Positions 1 to 8,062 of a stretch of DNA of 64,000 nt are shown piece by piece. The notes under the pieces are model-generated. The model was not told where the DNA came from. It was given only the letters and a program-made list of their open reading frames with translations, and searched no databases. Within the stretch, counting starts at the first letter, position 1. Every line of letters begins with the position of its first letter. A program made the translations under genes and the position numbers. This DNA is from Verrucomicrobiaceae bacterium. Its GTDB lineage: Bacteria; Verrucomicrobiota; Verrucomicrobiia; Verrucomicrobiales; Verrucomicrobiaceae. The stretch is taken from assembly GCA_016795485.1 (NCBI GenBank), contig JAEUHM010000048.1, positions 1 to 64,000 on the forward strand, read 5' to 3'.

Positions 1-41
1 CGCACGACCCGCAATCCAAACCTAAGCCAAACCACAACCAC

Positions 42-188
42 ATGGCCACTTCTCCTCTCACTTGGGATGGAATCGACGCGCAAGGCCAGCCTTTGCGCTG
101 GGATTCCAGCCTGACCTGGGACGGGTCCGTGCCGCAACCCAAACCTACTAAGATGCCACAGCTCCGCGTTCTCCTAGATCAGACCTGA
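42..188 (+). CDS. small hypothetical protein with WDG repeats, possibly truncated
   Basis: A 48-codon ATG-to-TGA frame that I do not recognise as a known family. The translation carries three short Trp-Asp motifs (LTWDG, LRWDS, LTWDG), with a Pro/Lys-rich stretch (PQPKP) after the last one. The spaced Trp-Asp repetition is not what random sequence usually gives, and the frame is not a shadow of another gene. I recall longer Verrucomicrobia hypotheticals that begin with similar Trp-Asp-Gly repeats and continue into a globular domain, so this may be the 5' remnant of such a gene cut off by the low-complexity sequence that starts right after its stop. No signal peptide or membrane segment is seen. 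It could also be a chance ORF. Confidence 0.4.
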   Translation: MATSPLTWDGIDAQGQPLRWDSSLTWDGSVPQPKPTKMPQLRVLLDQT

Positions 189-221
189 GAACGGCGGGGG
201 GGGTGGAGGGGCGGAGGGGGA

Positions 222-271
222 GTTTGCAGTTGTTTGCGATTGTTGGCGGTGGTTTGCGGTTGTTTGGAGGC
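222..271. repeat. array of five 10-bp tandem units (left array)
   Basis: Five consecutive 10-bp units, all beginning GTT (GTTTGCAGTT, GTTTGCGATT, GTTGGCGGTG, GTTTGCGGTT, GTTTGGAGGC). Their reverse complements resemble the units of the array at 372-441, so the two arrays are in opposite orientation around a 100-bp GC-rich centre. The units are degenerate, which suggests an old array. Confidence 0.75.
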
Positions 272-371
272 GTGGGGTGGGTTGTTGGTTATTGGGATGA
301 AGGGAGTCTTTTGGCCTGCTGTGACGGCTCGGTGAGGACACCTCGCCCTACCCTTCCGGACCCGCCGCTTC

Positions 372-441
372 ACTACCGTCAACTACCGTCAACTACCGTC
401 AACTACCGTCAACCACTGCAAACCACTGCTCAACTACTGCT
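372..441. repeat. array of seven 10-bp tandem units (right array)
   Basis: Four perfect head-to-tail copies of ACTACCGTCA (372-411) are followed by three diverged units (ACCACTGCAA, ACCACTGCTC, AACTACTGCT). The array ends four bases before the stop codon of the minus-strand gene at 446. Perfect copies on one side and decayed ones on the other fit expansion by replication slippage. The period is close to one helical turn. Confidence 0.85.
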
Positions 442-445
442 AAAA

Positions 446-1735
446 TCAGCGGCAGGGGAGCATGATGGCGTCTTTCATGCCGTGGAGGATTTTTTTGTCG
501 GAGGGGCAGACGGTGGCTAGGACTCCGCTTAGTTGGGGGGCGTTGTCGATGACGAAGTAGTAGGGACAGAGGCGTACGCGGGCTTTCATGGGCTTGACGT
601 CACGGCGGGTGGGGTTCCAGGTGGGGTGCTGGAGGACTTTACCTTTGTGAAAGCGCTGGAGGATGTAGGGATTTGTGGGGAAACTGGCTAGAGCTTGGTC
701 GATGGCGGCGGACCATGAGTCGCGTGAGTGGTCGTGCCCGATGGTGACGCCTCTGGAGCCCCAGCCGCGCTCGGAGAAGCCGCTGATCTTGAGGACGAGC
801 TCACGGGCTTTGTTGCCGAAGGCTTTGAGCTCGGTCCAGGACTGGACGTTGATGTCTGGATAGATGGCCCACTCGGGGAGGGGCTGTGGATCGAAGACCC
901 AGCCCATGGGGATGACTTGCTGGAGGAGTTGGTGGTTATGCGGAGTGAGGTTTTGGCTCCACCAGGATGTTAACTGCGGGGACCAGAAGAGGGCGAGCCA
1001 GAGTTTTTCTTCCAAGAAGGCTTTGAGCGGTGGGGTGAAGTGGACTTGGCCGGCTTGCGCTGCGGCGAGCCAGTCCGTGGAGTGCTCGACGTTGTGGAGG
1101 TCAAAGAGCTCAAAGAAGCGGTAGTAGCTGCCGGGGGTGATGTGGGTGATGTCCCAGGTGCGGTGGACGGTGCGGCTGGTGCGGGAGGCGATCCACTGCA
1201 TCTCGGGCTCGTAATCTGAGGACTCACGAGAAATCAAGATGTTGTGGTTTGGGAAGGCTTCGGCAAAGCCATCGATCATGCCAAAGGCACCGCCGATGAC
1301 TGGCTCGTCTAGCTGTGCGTAGGTTTCATTGAGCCAAGCGAGGAGGCCAATGCCGCCGGGGAGGCTGTCGATCTCGCTGAGGGTGACGCCTGTCTCGGTG
1401 AGGATGAGGTCTGGGCGGATGACGGAGGGGAGGGCGCTCCTCCAGGCGGGATGGCGGCCGAGTTCCACGACGGCGGGTGGCTTGCCTTGATCGAGCAAGG
1501 GAGCGACCCAGCCGTAGGGGCTGTCTGGGTGCTGGATGCTGTGGAAGTAGAGGTCATTACACGCGGTCTGGAACTGACGGAGCGCGGGGCCGAGGTCCTG
1601 AAGGAGTTGGAGGATGTGGGGCTCCAAGGGAAAAGCGTCTGGAGACATGAGCCACTCTTTGTCCCGAAAGAGGCCTTCGGCGGGAAAGCTATCGAGGATG
1701 TGCTGGATGCGGGATTCAGGGTCTGAGAGGGGCAT
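446..1735 (-). CDS. hypothetical protein, possibly ATP-grasp-like
   Basis: A 429-residue soluble protein without signal peptide or membrane segment. I do not recognise a named family. The C-terminal third has a Lys-containing strand followed by a Gly-rich loop (LVLKISGFSERGWGSRG) and then a hydrophobic strand with ILQRFHKGK. This loosely resembles the nucleotide-binding part of ATP-grasp or glutathionylspermidine-synthase-like proteins, but the assignment is inference. The N-terminal half holds acidic and Trp-rich segments (VTLSEIDSLPGGIGLLAWLNETY). The start at 1735 (MPLSDPESRI) was chosen because the longer frame to 1903 would run into the divergent DUF485 gene at 1806. No clear ribosome binding site precedes it. 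Confidence 0.8.
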   Translation of the reverse strand: MPLSDPESRIQHILDSFPAEGLFRDKEWLMSPDAFPLEPHILQLLQDLGPALRQFQTACNDLYFHSIQHPDSPYGWVAPLLDQGKPPAVVELGRHPAWRSALPSVIRPDLILTETGVTLSEIDSLPGGIGLLAWLNETYAQLDEPVIGGAFGMIDGFAEAFPNHNILISRESSDYEPEMQWIASRTSRTVHRTWDITHITPGSYYRFFELFDLHNVEHSTDWLAAAQAGQVHFTPPLKAFLEEKLWLALFWSPQLTSWWSQNLTPHNHQLLQQVIPMGWVFDPQPLPEWAIYPDINVQSWTELKAFGNKARELVLKISGFSERGWGSRGVTIGHDHSRDSWSAAIDQALASFPTNPYILQRFHKGKVLQHPTWNPTRRDVKPMKARVRLCPYYFVIDNAPQLSGVLATVCPSDKKILHGMKDAIMLPCR

Positions 1736-1805
1736 TTTGGGGAGACATTGACCGCTTTTCCGTTCTTGCCAAGCGCTCCGGCTATCCCTAACCTCCGCGC
1801 TTCTC

Positions 1806-2114
1806 ATGACCAATAATGAATCTACCCCATGGGCCGCGATAGAGGCCAAGCCGGAGTTCCGGGAGCTGCTGGCGCGCAAGAAGCGCTTCATCGTAGGCTG
1901 CACGGTGTTTTTTGTGATCTACTACTTCGCGCTGCCGGTGCTGAATGGCTACTTCCCTGACCTGATGAAGCGGGAGGTGATGGGTAAGGTGAACATTGCT
2001 TACTTGTTCGCGCTGTCACAGTTCTTCGTGGCGTGGATTATCGCGTTCCTCTACATGCGGGTGGCTGCTACGTGGGACAAGGCGGCGGCTGAGATCATTC
2101 GCGGACATCATTAA
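1806..2114 (+). CDS. DUF485 family inner membrane protein
   Basis: A 102-residue protein with two hydrophobic helices, about residues 35-56 (VFFVIYYFALPVLNGY) and 68-90 (LFALSQFFVAWIIAFLYMRV). It has the basic linker before the first helix (ELLARKKRFI) that is typical of DUF485. In E. coli and many other bacteria a DUF485 gene (YjcH) lies directly upstream of the acetate permease actP. The same holds here, with 15 bp between the genes, so it is probably an accessory subunit or stability factor of the symporter downstream. Confidence 0.9.
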   Translation: MTNNESTPWAAIEAKPEFRELLARKKRFIVGCTVFFVIYYFALPVLNGYFPDLMKREVMGKVNIAYLFALSQFFVAWIIAFLYMRVAATWDKAAAEIIRGHH

Positions 2115-2129
2115 TAGAGACTGCTGATC

Positions 2130-3704
2130 ATGAACGTACCTCTGATGATGTTCCTGGGCTTCGTGGTAGCCACGCTGGCCATTACCTTCTGGGCCGCAAG
2201 GCGTAACACGGGTGCCTCGGCTTACTTTGCCGCGGGCCGCAGTATCACTGGCTGGCAGAATGGCCTAGCGGTGGCTGGTGACTATATGAGTGCAGCGAGC
2301 TTCCTGGGTATCTCCGGGATGATCTGCTTCTCGGGCTATGATGGCTTCATGTACTCGGTGGGGTTCCTGATGGCGTACATCACGGTGCTGCTGATCGTGG
2401 CGGAACCACTGCGAAATGCTGGCAAATACACGATGGCGGACTTGCTTGCTTACCGTCTGAGCCCGAAGCCTGTGCGCGCGCTTGCGTCACTGAGCACGCT
2501 GACGGTGTCTACCTTTTACATGATCGCACAAATGGTGGGCGCGGGAGTGATCATCCAGAAGCTGATCAATCTGAACTTTGCTCCAGCAGTGGTGGGGGTC
2601 GGTATCCTGATGCTGGTGTATGTGGTCTTCGGCGGGATGCTGGCCACGACTTGGGTGCAGATCATCAAGGCGCTGCTGCTGATGGCTGGCGCGGTGCTGC
2701 TGAGCTTTCTCGTGCTGAAGCACCACGGCTACAGCTTTGCGGCGTTCTTTGAAGCGGTGTCCAAGGCGGACTATGCAGGTACGGCTGATCCGAAGAACTT
2801 GCTGGAGCCGGGGCTGAAGTTTGGCACCGCAGTGGCAGGGCCATGGGGACCGCTGGACTTGATCTCGCTGGGTCTGGGGCTGGTGCTGGGCACGGCAGGT
2901 CTGCCGCACATCCTTGTTCGGTTCTACACCGTGCCAGATGCGAAGACGGCGCGCTCCAGTGTGATTTGGGCGATGGTGATCATCGGCCTGTTCTACATCA
3001 TGACGACGTTCTTCGGGTTTGGCGCGGCTACGATCATGGAGAAGGCACAGATCATGACGGCGGATGGCAAGCCTGACACAAACATGGTGGCACCGCTGCT
3101 GGCTCGTGAGCTGGGCGGTGAGACGTTCTTTGCATTCATCAGCGCGGTGGCTTTTGCTACGATCCTGGCGGTGGTGGCAGGGCTGACGATGAGTGCGAGC
3201 GCGAGTTTCGCCCACGACTTCTACACCAACGTGCTGCACCACGGTAAAGAGCAGTCACCTGGCCAGGAGATTCGTGTGGCGCGGATGACGGCCTTTGTGG
3301 TAGGCGCGGTAAGCATCGGCATCGCCATCTACCTTGGGCCAAGCGTGAATGCTGCGTTCCTGGTGGGACTGGCGTTTGCGGTGGCGGCGTCTGCTAACCT
3401 GCCGGTGATCGTGTTCAGTGTGTTCTGGAAGCGCTTCAACACCGCCGGTGCGGTCTGTGGTCTGGCGGTGGGATTGGTTTCGTCCATCCTGCTGATCCTA
3501 CTGAGCCCCAACGGAATGTTTGGCAAAGCAGGAGCGATCTTCCCTCTGGAGAACCCAGGGATCGTGAGCATCCCCATGGGATTCCTTGCTGCGTATCTGG
3601 GAACGATCTTGTCCAAGCGTGACACGAATGCTGAGGCGAAGTTTGCCGAGTTGACAGTGCGCGCTCACACAGGTCTGGGTGCCGAGAAGGCTACGTCACA
3701 CTGA
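2130..3704 (+). CDS. actP: sodium:solute symporter, ActP (acetate/monocarboxylate) type
   Basis: A 524-residue polytopic membrane protein of the SSS family with about 13 hydrophobic segments and the usual family length. The N-terminal part matches ActP well: ASAYFAAGRSITGWQNGLA, the GDYMSAASFLG segment (sodium and substrate site region) and GMICFSGYDGFMYSVGF. GTAGLPHILVRFYTVPDAK is another ActP hallmark. The predicted role is sodium-coupled uptake of acetate or related short monocarboxylates across the inner membrane. It forms a two-gene unit with the DUF485 protein upstream. Other SSS substrates cannot be excluded from sequence alone. No acetyl-CoA synthetase gene lies next to it. Confidence 0.92.
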   Translation: MNVPLMMFLGFVVATLAITFWAARRNTGASAYFAAGRSITGWQNGLAVAGDYMSAASFLGISGMICFSGYDGFMYSVGFLMAYITVLLIVAEPLRNAGKYTMADLLAYRLSPKPVRALASLSTLTVSTFYMIAQMVGAGVIIQKLINLNFAPAVVGVGILMLVYVVFGGMLATTWVQIIKALLLMAGAVLLSFLVLKHHGYSFAAFFEAVSKADYAGTADPKNLLEPGLKFGTAVAGPWGPLDLISLGLGLVLGTAGLPHILVRFYTVPDAKTARSSVIWAMVIIGLFYIMTTFFGFGAATIMEKAQIMTADGKPDTNMVAPLLARELGGETFFAFISAVAFATILAVVAGLTMSASASFAHDFYTNVLHHGKEQSPGQEIRVARMTAFVVGAVSIGIAIYLGPSVNAAFLVGLAFAVAASANLPVIVFSVFWKRFNTAGAVCGLAVGLVSSILLILLSPNGMFGKAGAIFPLENPGIVSIPMGFLAAYLGTILSKRDTNAEAKFAELTVRAHTGLGAEKATSH

Positions 3705-3758
3705 TTTGAGCCGAGGATGGAAGAACATGGAGGCGATGGCGTAAAGTCTCTCGCCTTC

Positions 3759-5186
3759 ATGACGTCCGCGCCATCAGTTCCAAGTTTATCCACACGCAGA
3801 GAGTTCCTGCACTCTGCGGGAGGTGGCTTTGGTGGCATGGCACTAGCGGCGATGCTGGGACGTGAAGCCAGCGGCAAAGGAGCGCATCACGCCGCGAAAG
3901 CGCGGGCAGTCATCCAGATCTTTTGTCCCGGTGGGCTGTCCCATGTGGATACCTGGGACTACAAGCCCATGTTAGCCAAGCGACAGGGCAAGCCGTTTGA
4001 TCCCGATGGCAAGCTGACGTTTTTTGCGTCCAAGCCGGGCAATTGTCAGCAGAGTTGGTGGACATTTCGTCAGCATGGTCAGAGCGGCCGCTGGATGAGT
4101 GGTTTATTTCCACACTTGGCCACGTGTGTGGACGAGATGGCCTTCATCCACTCGATGCAAAGCAAGTCCGCCCTGCATGGGCCAGCGATGTTCATGGCAA
4201 ACAGTGGGTTCATCTTGCCTGGCTTCCCCAGCATGGGAGCGTGGGTGACGTATGGCCTCGGCAATCTGACGGACAACTTGCCGTCCTATGTGGTGCTGCC
4301 TGATCCAAGGGGATTGCCACCAGGAGGGGTGATCAACTGGGGCTCTGGATTCCTACCCGCTGTGCATCAAGGAACGGTGATCACGACAGACGAGAACAAG
4401 CCGCCGATAGCGGATCTCTTTCCCGCCAAAGGCAAAGGCGAGGCAATGAGTGAAGCCGAGCGTGCCTTCTTGCAAGCGATGAACCGTTCTCATGCCGCTC
4501 AACGTGCTGCTAACAGTGAACTGGAAGCAAGGATAGCCGCCTATGAACTGGCAGCACGTCTGCAATTGAGTGCACCTGATGCGACGAACGTGGAGAGCGA
4601 GACAGCGGCCACCAAAGCGCTCTACAAGCTGGAGCACGAGGACATTGGGCCGTTTGGCAGGCAGTGTCTGCTGGCCAGGAGACTGGTGGAGCGCGGAGTG
4701 CGCTTCGTACAGATCTTCTGCGGCGCTGAGAACACAACGGCCAAGAAAATAAGGCCTAACTGGGACAGCCATGAGGATCTGGTGAGAGATCATGGCTACT
4801 GGGGACCGGTATTGGATCACGGTGCTGCGGCATTGATCAAAGACCTGAAGTCACGCGGCCTTTTGGACAGCACACTCATTATTTGCACCTCAGAGTTTGG
4901 CAGACAACCCGCCGCGCAAGGTGCCGGCAAGGGACGGGATCATAATCCTGGTGCGTTCACCGTGTGGATGGCAGGCGGAGGCATCCAGGGCGGCACCGCT
5001 TACGGTGCGACCGATGACTTGGGTTATCAGGCGGCAGAGAAGCCCGCTTACTGCTACGATTTGCACGCCACCGCGCTGCATCTGCTGGGACTGGATCACG
5101 AGAAGCTGAGCTACTACCACAATGGTATCCAACGGCGACTCACGGATGTGCATGGGCATGTCATTGAAGACATTGTCTCTTCTTGA
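3759..5186 (+). CDS. DUF1501 family protein, Tat-exported sulfatase-fold protein
   Basis: About 475 residues. The N-terminus holds a twin-arginine signal (STRREFLHSAGGG, then an Ala/Gly/Leu-rich stretch), so export as a folded protein is likely. The body has DUF1501 features: IFCPGGLSHVDTWDYKP near the N-terminus, SKSALHGPAMFMANSG, GRQCLLARRLVERGVRFVQI, LLDSTLIICTSEFGR and RDHNPGAFTVWMAGGGI. The family shares the alkaline phosphatase/sulfatase fold, is abundant in Planctomycetes and Verrucomicrobia, and has no firmly established reaction. It is usually paired with a DUF1549/DUF1553 cytochrome-like gene, which is absent here. The start at 3759 puts the signal at the N-terminus; an in-frame ATG lies at 3717. 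Confidence 0.9.
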   Translation: MTSAPSVPSLSTRREFLHSAGGGFGGMALAAMLGREASGKGAHHAAKARAVIQIFCPGGLSHVDTWDYKPMLAKRQGKPFDPDGKLTFFASKPGNCQQSWWTFRQHGQSGRWMSGLFPHLATCVDEMAFIHSMQSKSALHGPAMFMANSGFILPGFPSMGAWVTYGLGNLTDNLPSYVVLPDPRGLPPGGVINWGSGFLPAVHQGTVITTDENKPPIADLFPAKGKGEAMSEAERAFLQAMNRSHAAQRAANSELEARIAAYELAARLQLSAPDATNVESETAATKALYKLEHEDIGPFGRQCLLARRLVERGVRFVQIFCGAENTTAKKIRPNWDSHEDLVRDHGYWGPVLDHGAAALIKDLKSRGLLDSTLIICTSEFGRQPAAQGAGKGRDHNPGAFTVWMAGGGIQGGTAYGATDDLGYQAAEKPAYCYDLHATALHLLGLDHEKLSYYHNGIQRRLTDVHGHVIEDIVSS

Positions 5187-5215
5187 ATCCCGGCAGAACG
5201 ACTGCACGGTGCTCC

Positions 5216-5965
5216 ATGGATAGACTTCACCTTGGGGTAAACATTGATCACGTCGTGACACTACGGCAGGCGCGGTATCGTGGCATGCTGGAGTCACCCA
5301 ATGCTGAGCCCTCCGTGCTAGAAGCCGCTCTGGCATCAGAAGAGGCAGGAGCAGACTCCATCACTGTACACCTCAGAGCTGACCGTCGACACATTCAAGA
5401 CGCTGACGTGTTTTTGCTGCGTGATAAGATCCGCACGAAGCTGAATCTCGAGATGGGAAACACGCGCGAGATCCTGGAGATAGCATGTCGAGTGAAGCCA
5501 GACTTTGTTTGCTTGGTGCCAGAGAATCGCGAAGAAGTGACCACTGAGGGCGGACTGGATGTAGCGGGTCAAATCGAAGCGCTGGCAGCCACGGTCAAAA
5601 CTCTGCAAGCCGCAGGAGCACGCGTGAGCATGTTCATTGACCCTGATACGGAACAGGTGCTGGCTTCCGCAGCGATCAAGGCTGACATGATCGAACTGCA
5701 CACAGGAACGTTTGCGAACGCGAGTCACTCCACGCGGCCACTGGAAACAGCACGCCTACGAGAAGCGGCGGTCTTGGGCAATGAACTGGGCTTGCAAGTT
5801 AACGCTGGGCACGGGCTAACGGTGAAGAACCTGCCCGACTTATTTGCGGTGCCACATCTCGCTGAGCTTAACATTGGCCACAGCATCGTCTCCCGAGCGA
5901 TCTTTGTAGGCCTCGGCAATGCGGTGAAGGAGTTCCGCGAGGTGATGGCAACTTATCGCGCATGA
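5216..5965 (+). CDS. pdxJ: pyridoxine 5'-phosphate synthase PdxJ
   Basis: A 249-residue TIM-barrel enzyme that condenses 1-deoxy-D-xylulose 5-phosphate with 3-amino-2-oxopropyl phosphate to make pyridoxine 5'-phosphate, the last ring-forming step of the DXP-dependent vitamin B6 route in the cytoplasm. Family motifs run the full length: LGVNIDHVVTLRQARY at the start, SITVHLRADRRHIQD, NLEMGN, CLVPENREEVTTEGGLD, MFIDPD, IELHTG, VNAGHGLT and ELNIGHSIVSRAIF. The start at 5216 (MDRLHLGVNIDH) fits the family; the upstream ATG at 5183 would add 11 untypical residues and overlap the DUF1501 stop. It overlaps acpS by 4 bp, the widespread pdxJ-acpS pairing. Confidence 0.96.
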   Translation: MDRLHLGVNIDHVVTLRQARYRGMLESPNAEPSVLEAALASEEAGADSITVHLRADRRHIQDADVFLLRDKIRTKLNLEMGNTREILEIACRVKPDFVCLVPENREEVTTEGGLDVAGQIEALAATVKTLQAAGARVSMFIDPDTEQVLASAAIKADMIELHTGTFANASHSTRPLETARLREAAVLGNELGLQVNAGHGLTVKNLPDLFAVPHLAELNIGHSIVSRAIFVGLGNAVKEFREVMATYRA

Positions 5966-6348
5966 GTGTCATCGCCCTGGGGCTTGATCTTGTCGACGTA
6001 GCACGCGTCAAGGCGCTGCTAGAGAGGCATGGCGAGCGATTTTGTGAGAGAACATTCTCAACGGCAGAGTGTGCCTACTGTGACGCTCATACCGAGCCAG
6101 CGATCCATTACGCCGCGCGTTTTGCGGCCAAGGAAGCCGTAGCCAAAGCCCTCGGCACCGGATTTTCCCAAGGAGTGAACTGGAAAGACATCGAAGTGCT
6201 GCGTTCGGATCAAGGAGTGCCAAGCATAGCCCTTCACGCGGGTGCGAAAGCCAAAGCAGACGAGCTGGGTATCACTAAATGGCTACTTTCGTTAACACAC
6301 ACGAGCACAACAGCTGCCGCTAGTGTCGTAGCACTGAGCAACGGTTGA
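5962..6348 (+). CDS. acpS: holo-[acyl-carrier-protein] synthase AcpS
   Basis: A 128-residue phosphopantetheinyl transferase that moves 4'-phosphopantetheine from coenzyme A onto the Ser of acyl carrier protein. The two signature blocks are clear: GLDLVDVARVKALLERHG with the magnesium-binding Asp near residue 8, and ARFAAKEAVAKALGTGF with the catalytic Glu/Lys. The C-terminal strand (WLLSLTHTSTTAAASVVAL) is also typical. The ATG overlaps the TGA of pdxJ, so the two are translationally coupled. Length is normal for the trimeric AcpS type. Confidence 0.95.
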   Translation: MSVIALGLDLVDVARVKALLERHGERFCERTFSTAECAYCDAHTEPAIHYAARFAAKEAVAKALGTGFSQGVNWKDIEVLRSDQGVPSIALHAGAKAKADELGITKWLLSLTHTSTTAAASVVALSNG

Positions 6349-6356
6349 AGTTGCCG

Positions 6357-7217
6357 CTAAGACATGGCTTTGAGCCACAGATAAGCTAGCGGTGCGGTGA
6401 AGAGCAGCGAGTCGGTGAGATCGAGAATACCACCGATGCCGGGCAGTGAGTGACCAGAGTCTTTGATCGCCGTGCAACGCTTCAACACCGATTCAGCAAG
6501 GTCGCCGGAGATGCCCGCGATGACAAGGACCGGAAAAAGCACCCAAGCGGCCGTGCCATTGAGAATGCCCAACTGGTTGCCAAAAAAGTGAAGCATCGTG
6601 CCTGTGGCAATCGCACCACCCACAAACGCCCCGCCAAAGCCTTCCCAAGACTTGGCTGGGGAGATGTGAGGGATCATTTTGTGCCGACCCAGCAGCGAGC
6701 CAATCGCATAGGCACCCGTGTCGGCAAACTTCGTGACCATCACGACGAACAGCATGAGATACAAACCAGCAGCACCACCCTCCTGGCTGCCGAAGAACAT
6801 CAATCGCAGCGTGTAACCAAACGCGACCGCCGAGTAAAGCGTGGCGAACACGGTGGAGAAGACTTGCATCAGAGTGGTAGTGCCGTTGAGACCCTTTCGG
6901 AAAACAAGGATGAACGAGCCTTGCAGCGCAACCATGAGCGCGGCGAGATCAAGCCATAGGGGCGGCTCACGATGCAGCACCACCGCGTGATAAAACATTG
7001 AAACCCAATAACCGATGCTCACCGCAAGCCCAAGCAGACGCTGGAGGGGATCGGTGACGATGGATTTGCAAAGCAGCGAGAACTCAATGCTGGTAGCTAA
7101 CCCAAAGGCCACAACCAAACCCGCAAACGCGATCTCGCTACCGGACCATATCACCACAGCAATGACCGCCCACAAGGAGAGGGTGCTGAAGAGTCTGGAA
7201 TAAAAGGGCGCTGCCAT
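6357..7217 (-). CDS. cdsA: phosphatidate cytidylyltransferase CdsA
   Basis: A 286-residue integral membrane protein with about eight hydrophobic segments. It makes CDP-diacylglycerol from phosphatidate and CTP, the branch point of phospholipid synthesis. The family core is visible: DTGAYAIGSLLGRHKMIPHISPAKSWEGFGGA, ISGDLAESVLKRCTAIKDSG and a C-terminal LPGIGGILDLTDSLLF. The last block departs from the textbook signature, with Ile where the conserved His usually stands and Leu for the Arg, while both Asp residues remain. I think such variants occur in related phyla, so activity is still expected. It sits head to tail with the hypothetical gene ending at 7225 on the same strand. Confidence 0.93.
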   Translation of the reverse strand: MAAPFYSRLFSTLSLWAVIAVVIWSGSEIAFAGLVVAFGLATSIEFSLLCKSIVTDPLQRLLGLAVSIGYWVSMFYHAVVLHREPPLWLDLAALMVALQGSFILVFRKGLNGTTTLMQVFSTVFATLYSAVAFGYTLRLMFFGSQEGGAAGLYLMLFVVMVTKFADTGAYAIGSLLGRHKMIPHISPAKSWEGFGGAFVGGAIATGTMLHFFGNQLGILNGTAAWVLFPVLVIAGISGDLAESVLKRCTAIKDSGHSLPGIGGILDLTDSLLFTAPLAYLWLKAMS

Positions 7218-7224
7218 GGATACG

Positions 7225-8055
7225 TCACCTGGACGTTATCCGGGCAACGAGTTCAGCAAGTTTTTCCCGCGTTTTCGTTACGCGAGCTTTGTCCGCAGGT
7301 AAATCCTGGAGCCACGCCTTTGCCATGAAGGTGATGGTGTGGCCGACAGTATCAATGCGATCAATGACCTGAGTAGGCTGAGAAAGGCGCGACCAACGGG
7401 CTTGCAGATCCTCGACGAGCTTTGGAGAGCCGATACAAAGTGGGAACTTGGCTTGCTCGTCACCTTCATCCACCACCGTGGAAACCAACTGCAAGAGCCT
7501 GATCCAGACCCCGAGATCGACCAAAATGGCGAGATCATCGTCTTTCTGCTCACGGAGGAGCCGACAAAGCTCCTGATGGCCATCCACGACCTCCTGACGA
7601 AGATCAGGCCACTGTTCCATCTCGGCGAGTTTGCCTTGAGACATGAGTCTGGGAGTAAGCTTCTCACTCAAGCCCAAAGTCCGCGCGTAGTTCATCACGT
7701 CTTGGTTGGTGTTGCGAAACTGCTGGGCGTCTGTGGCCTGAAGCGCGAGGAAGCTGTCCGCTAAAAGGCTACCCAACACGAATGCACCGCGCGTGCGTTC
7801 ATTGGAAGGCACCGGAGCCGCCTCACGGTAGTGCTGGCGCCAACGGATTTTGAGTCGCCCACCAACATTATCAAGGAAGTCAGCCGGAGTTTGATCCGAA
7901 GACCAAGCGGGAGACTCAGGCTTGGTCGAAGGCGGAGCAGTGTGCACTTTCAAGACCGGCGGAACCGGCCGAGCGGCAGGCTCGGTGCCCACGACCATGC
8001 TAACGCTGCAAACCGCAAGCGCTAGGATGGTCGGAAAAAAAGTTCGCTCGGACAT
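7225..8055 (-). CDS. hypothetical exported or membrane-anchored protein
   Basis: A 276-residue protein I do not recognise. It begins with a signal sequence or single N-terminal anchor (MSERTFFPTILALAVCSVSM), followed by a Pro-rich linker (about residues 25-50) and a mostly helical, charged body. The start at 8055 was chosen because it puts the signal at the N-terminus and lies just 8 bp past the glmS stop (8063); the longer ATG at 8130 would overlap glmS. Gene order glmS, this gene, cdsA on one strand with tight spacing suggests one transcript and possibly an envelope role, which is inference only. Confidence 0.8.
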   Translation of the reverse strand: MSERTFFPTILALAVCSVSMVVGTEPAARPVPPVLKVHTAPPSTKPESPAWSSDQTPADFLDNVGGRLKIRWRQHYREAAPVPSNERTRGAFVLGSLLADSFLALQATDAQQFRNTNQDVMNYARTLGLSEKLTPRLMSQGKLAEMEQWPDLRQEVVDGHQELCRLLREQKDDDLAILVDLGVWIRLLQLVSTVVDEGDEQAKFPLCIGSPKLVEDLQARWSRLSQPTQVIDRIDTVGHTITFMAKAWLQDLPADKARVTKTREKLAELVARITSR

Positions 8056-8062
8056 CAAAGAA

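Noticed and set aside
372..441. CRISPR array from the short repeats
   Set aside because: Units are 10 bp and contiguous, with no spacers and no cas genes nearby.
1736..1903. Longer version of the first minus-strand hypothetical protein
   Set aside because: It would overlap the start of the divergent DUF485 gene by about 100 bp and adds basic, low-quality residues.
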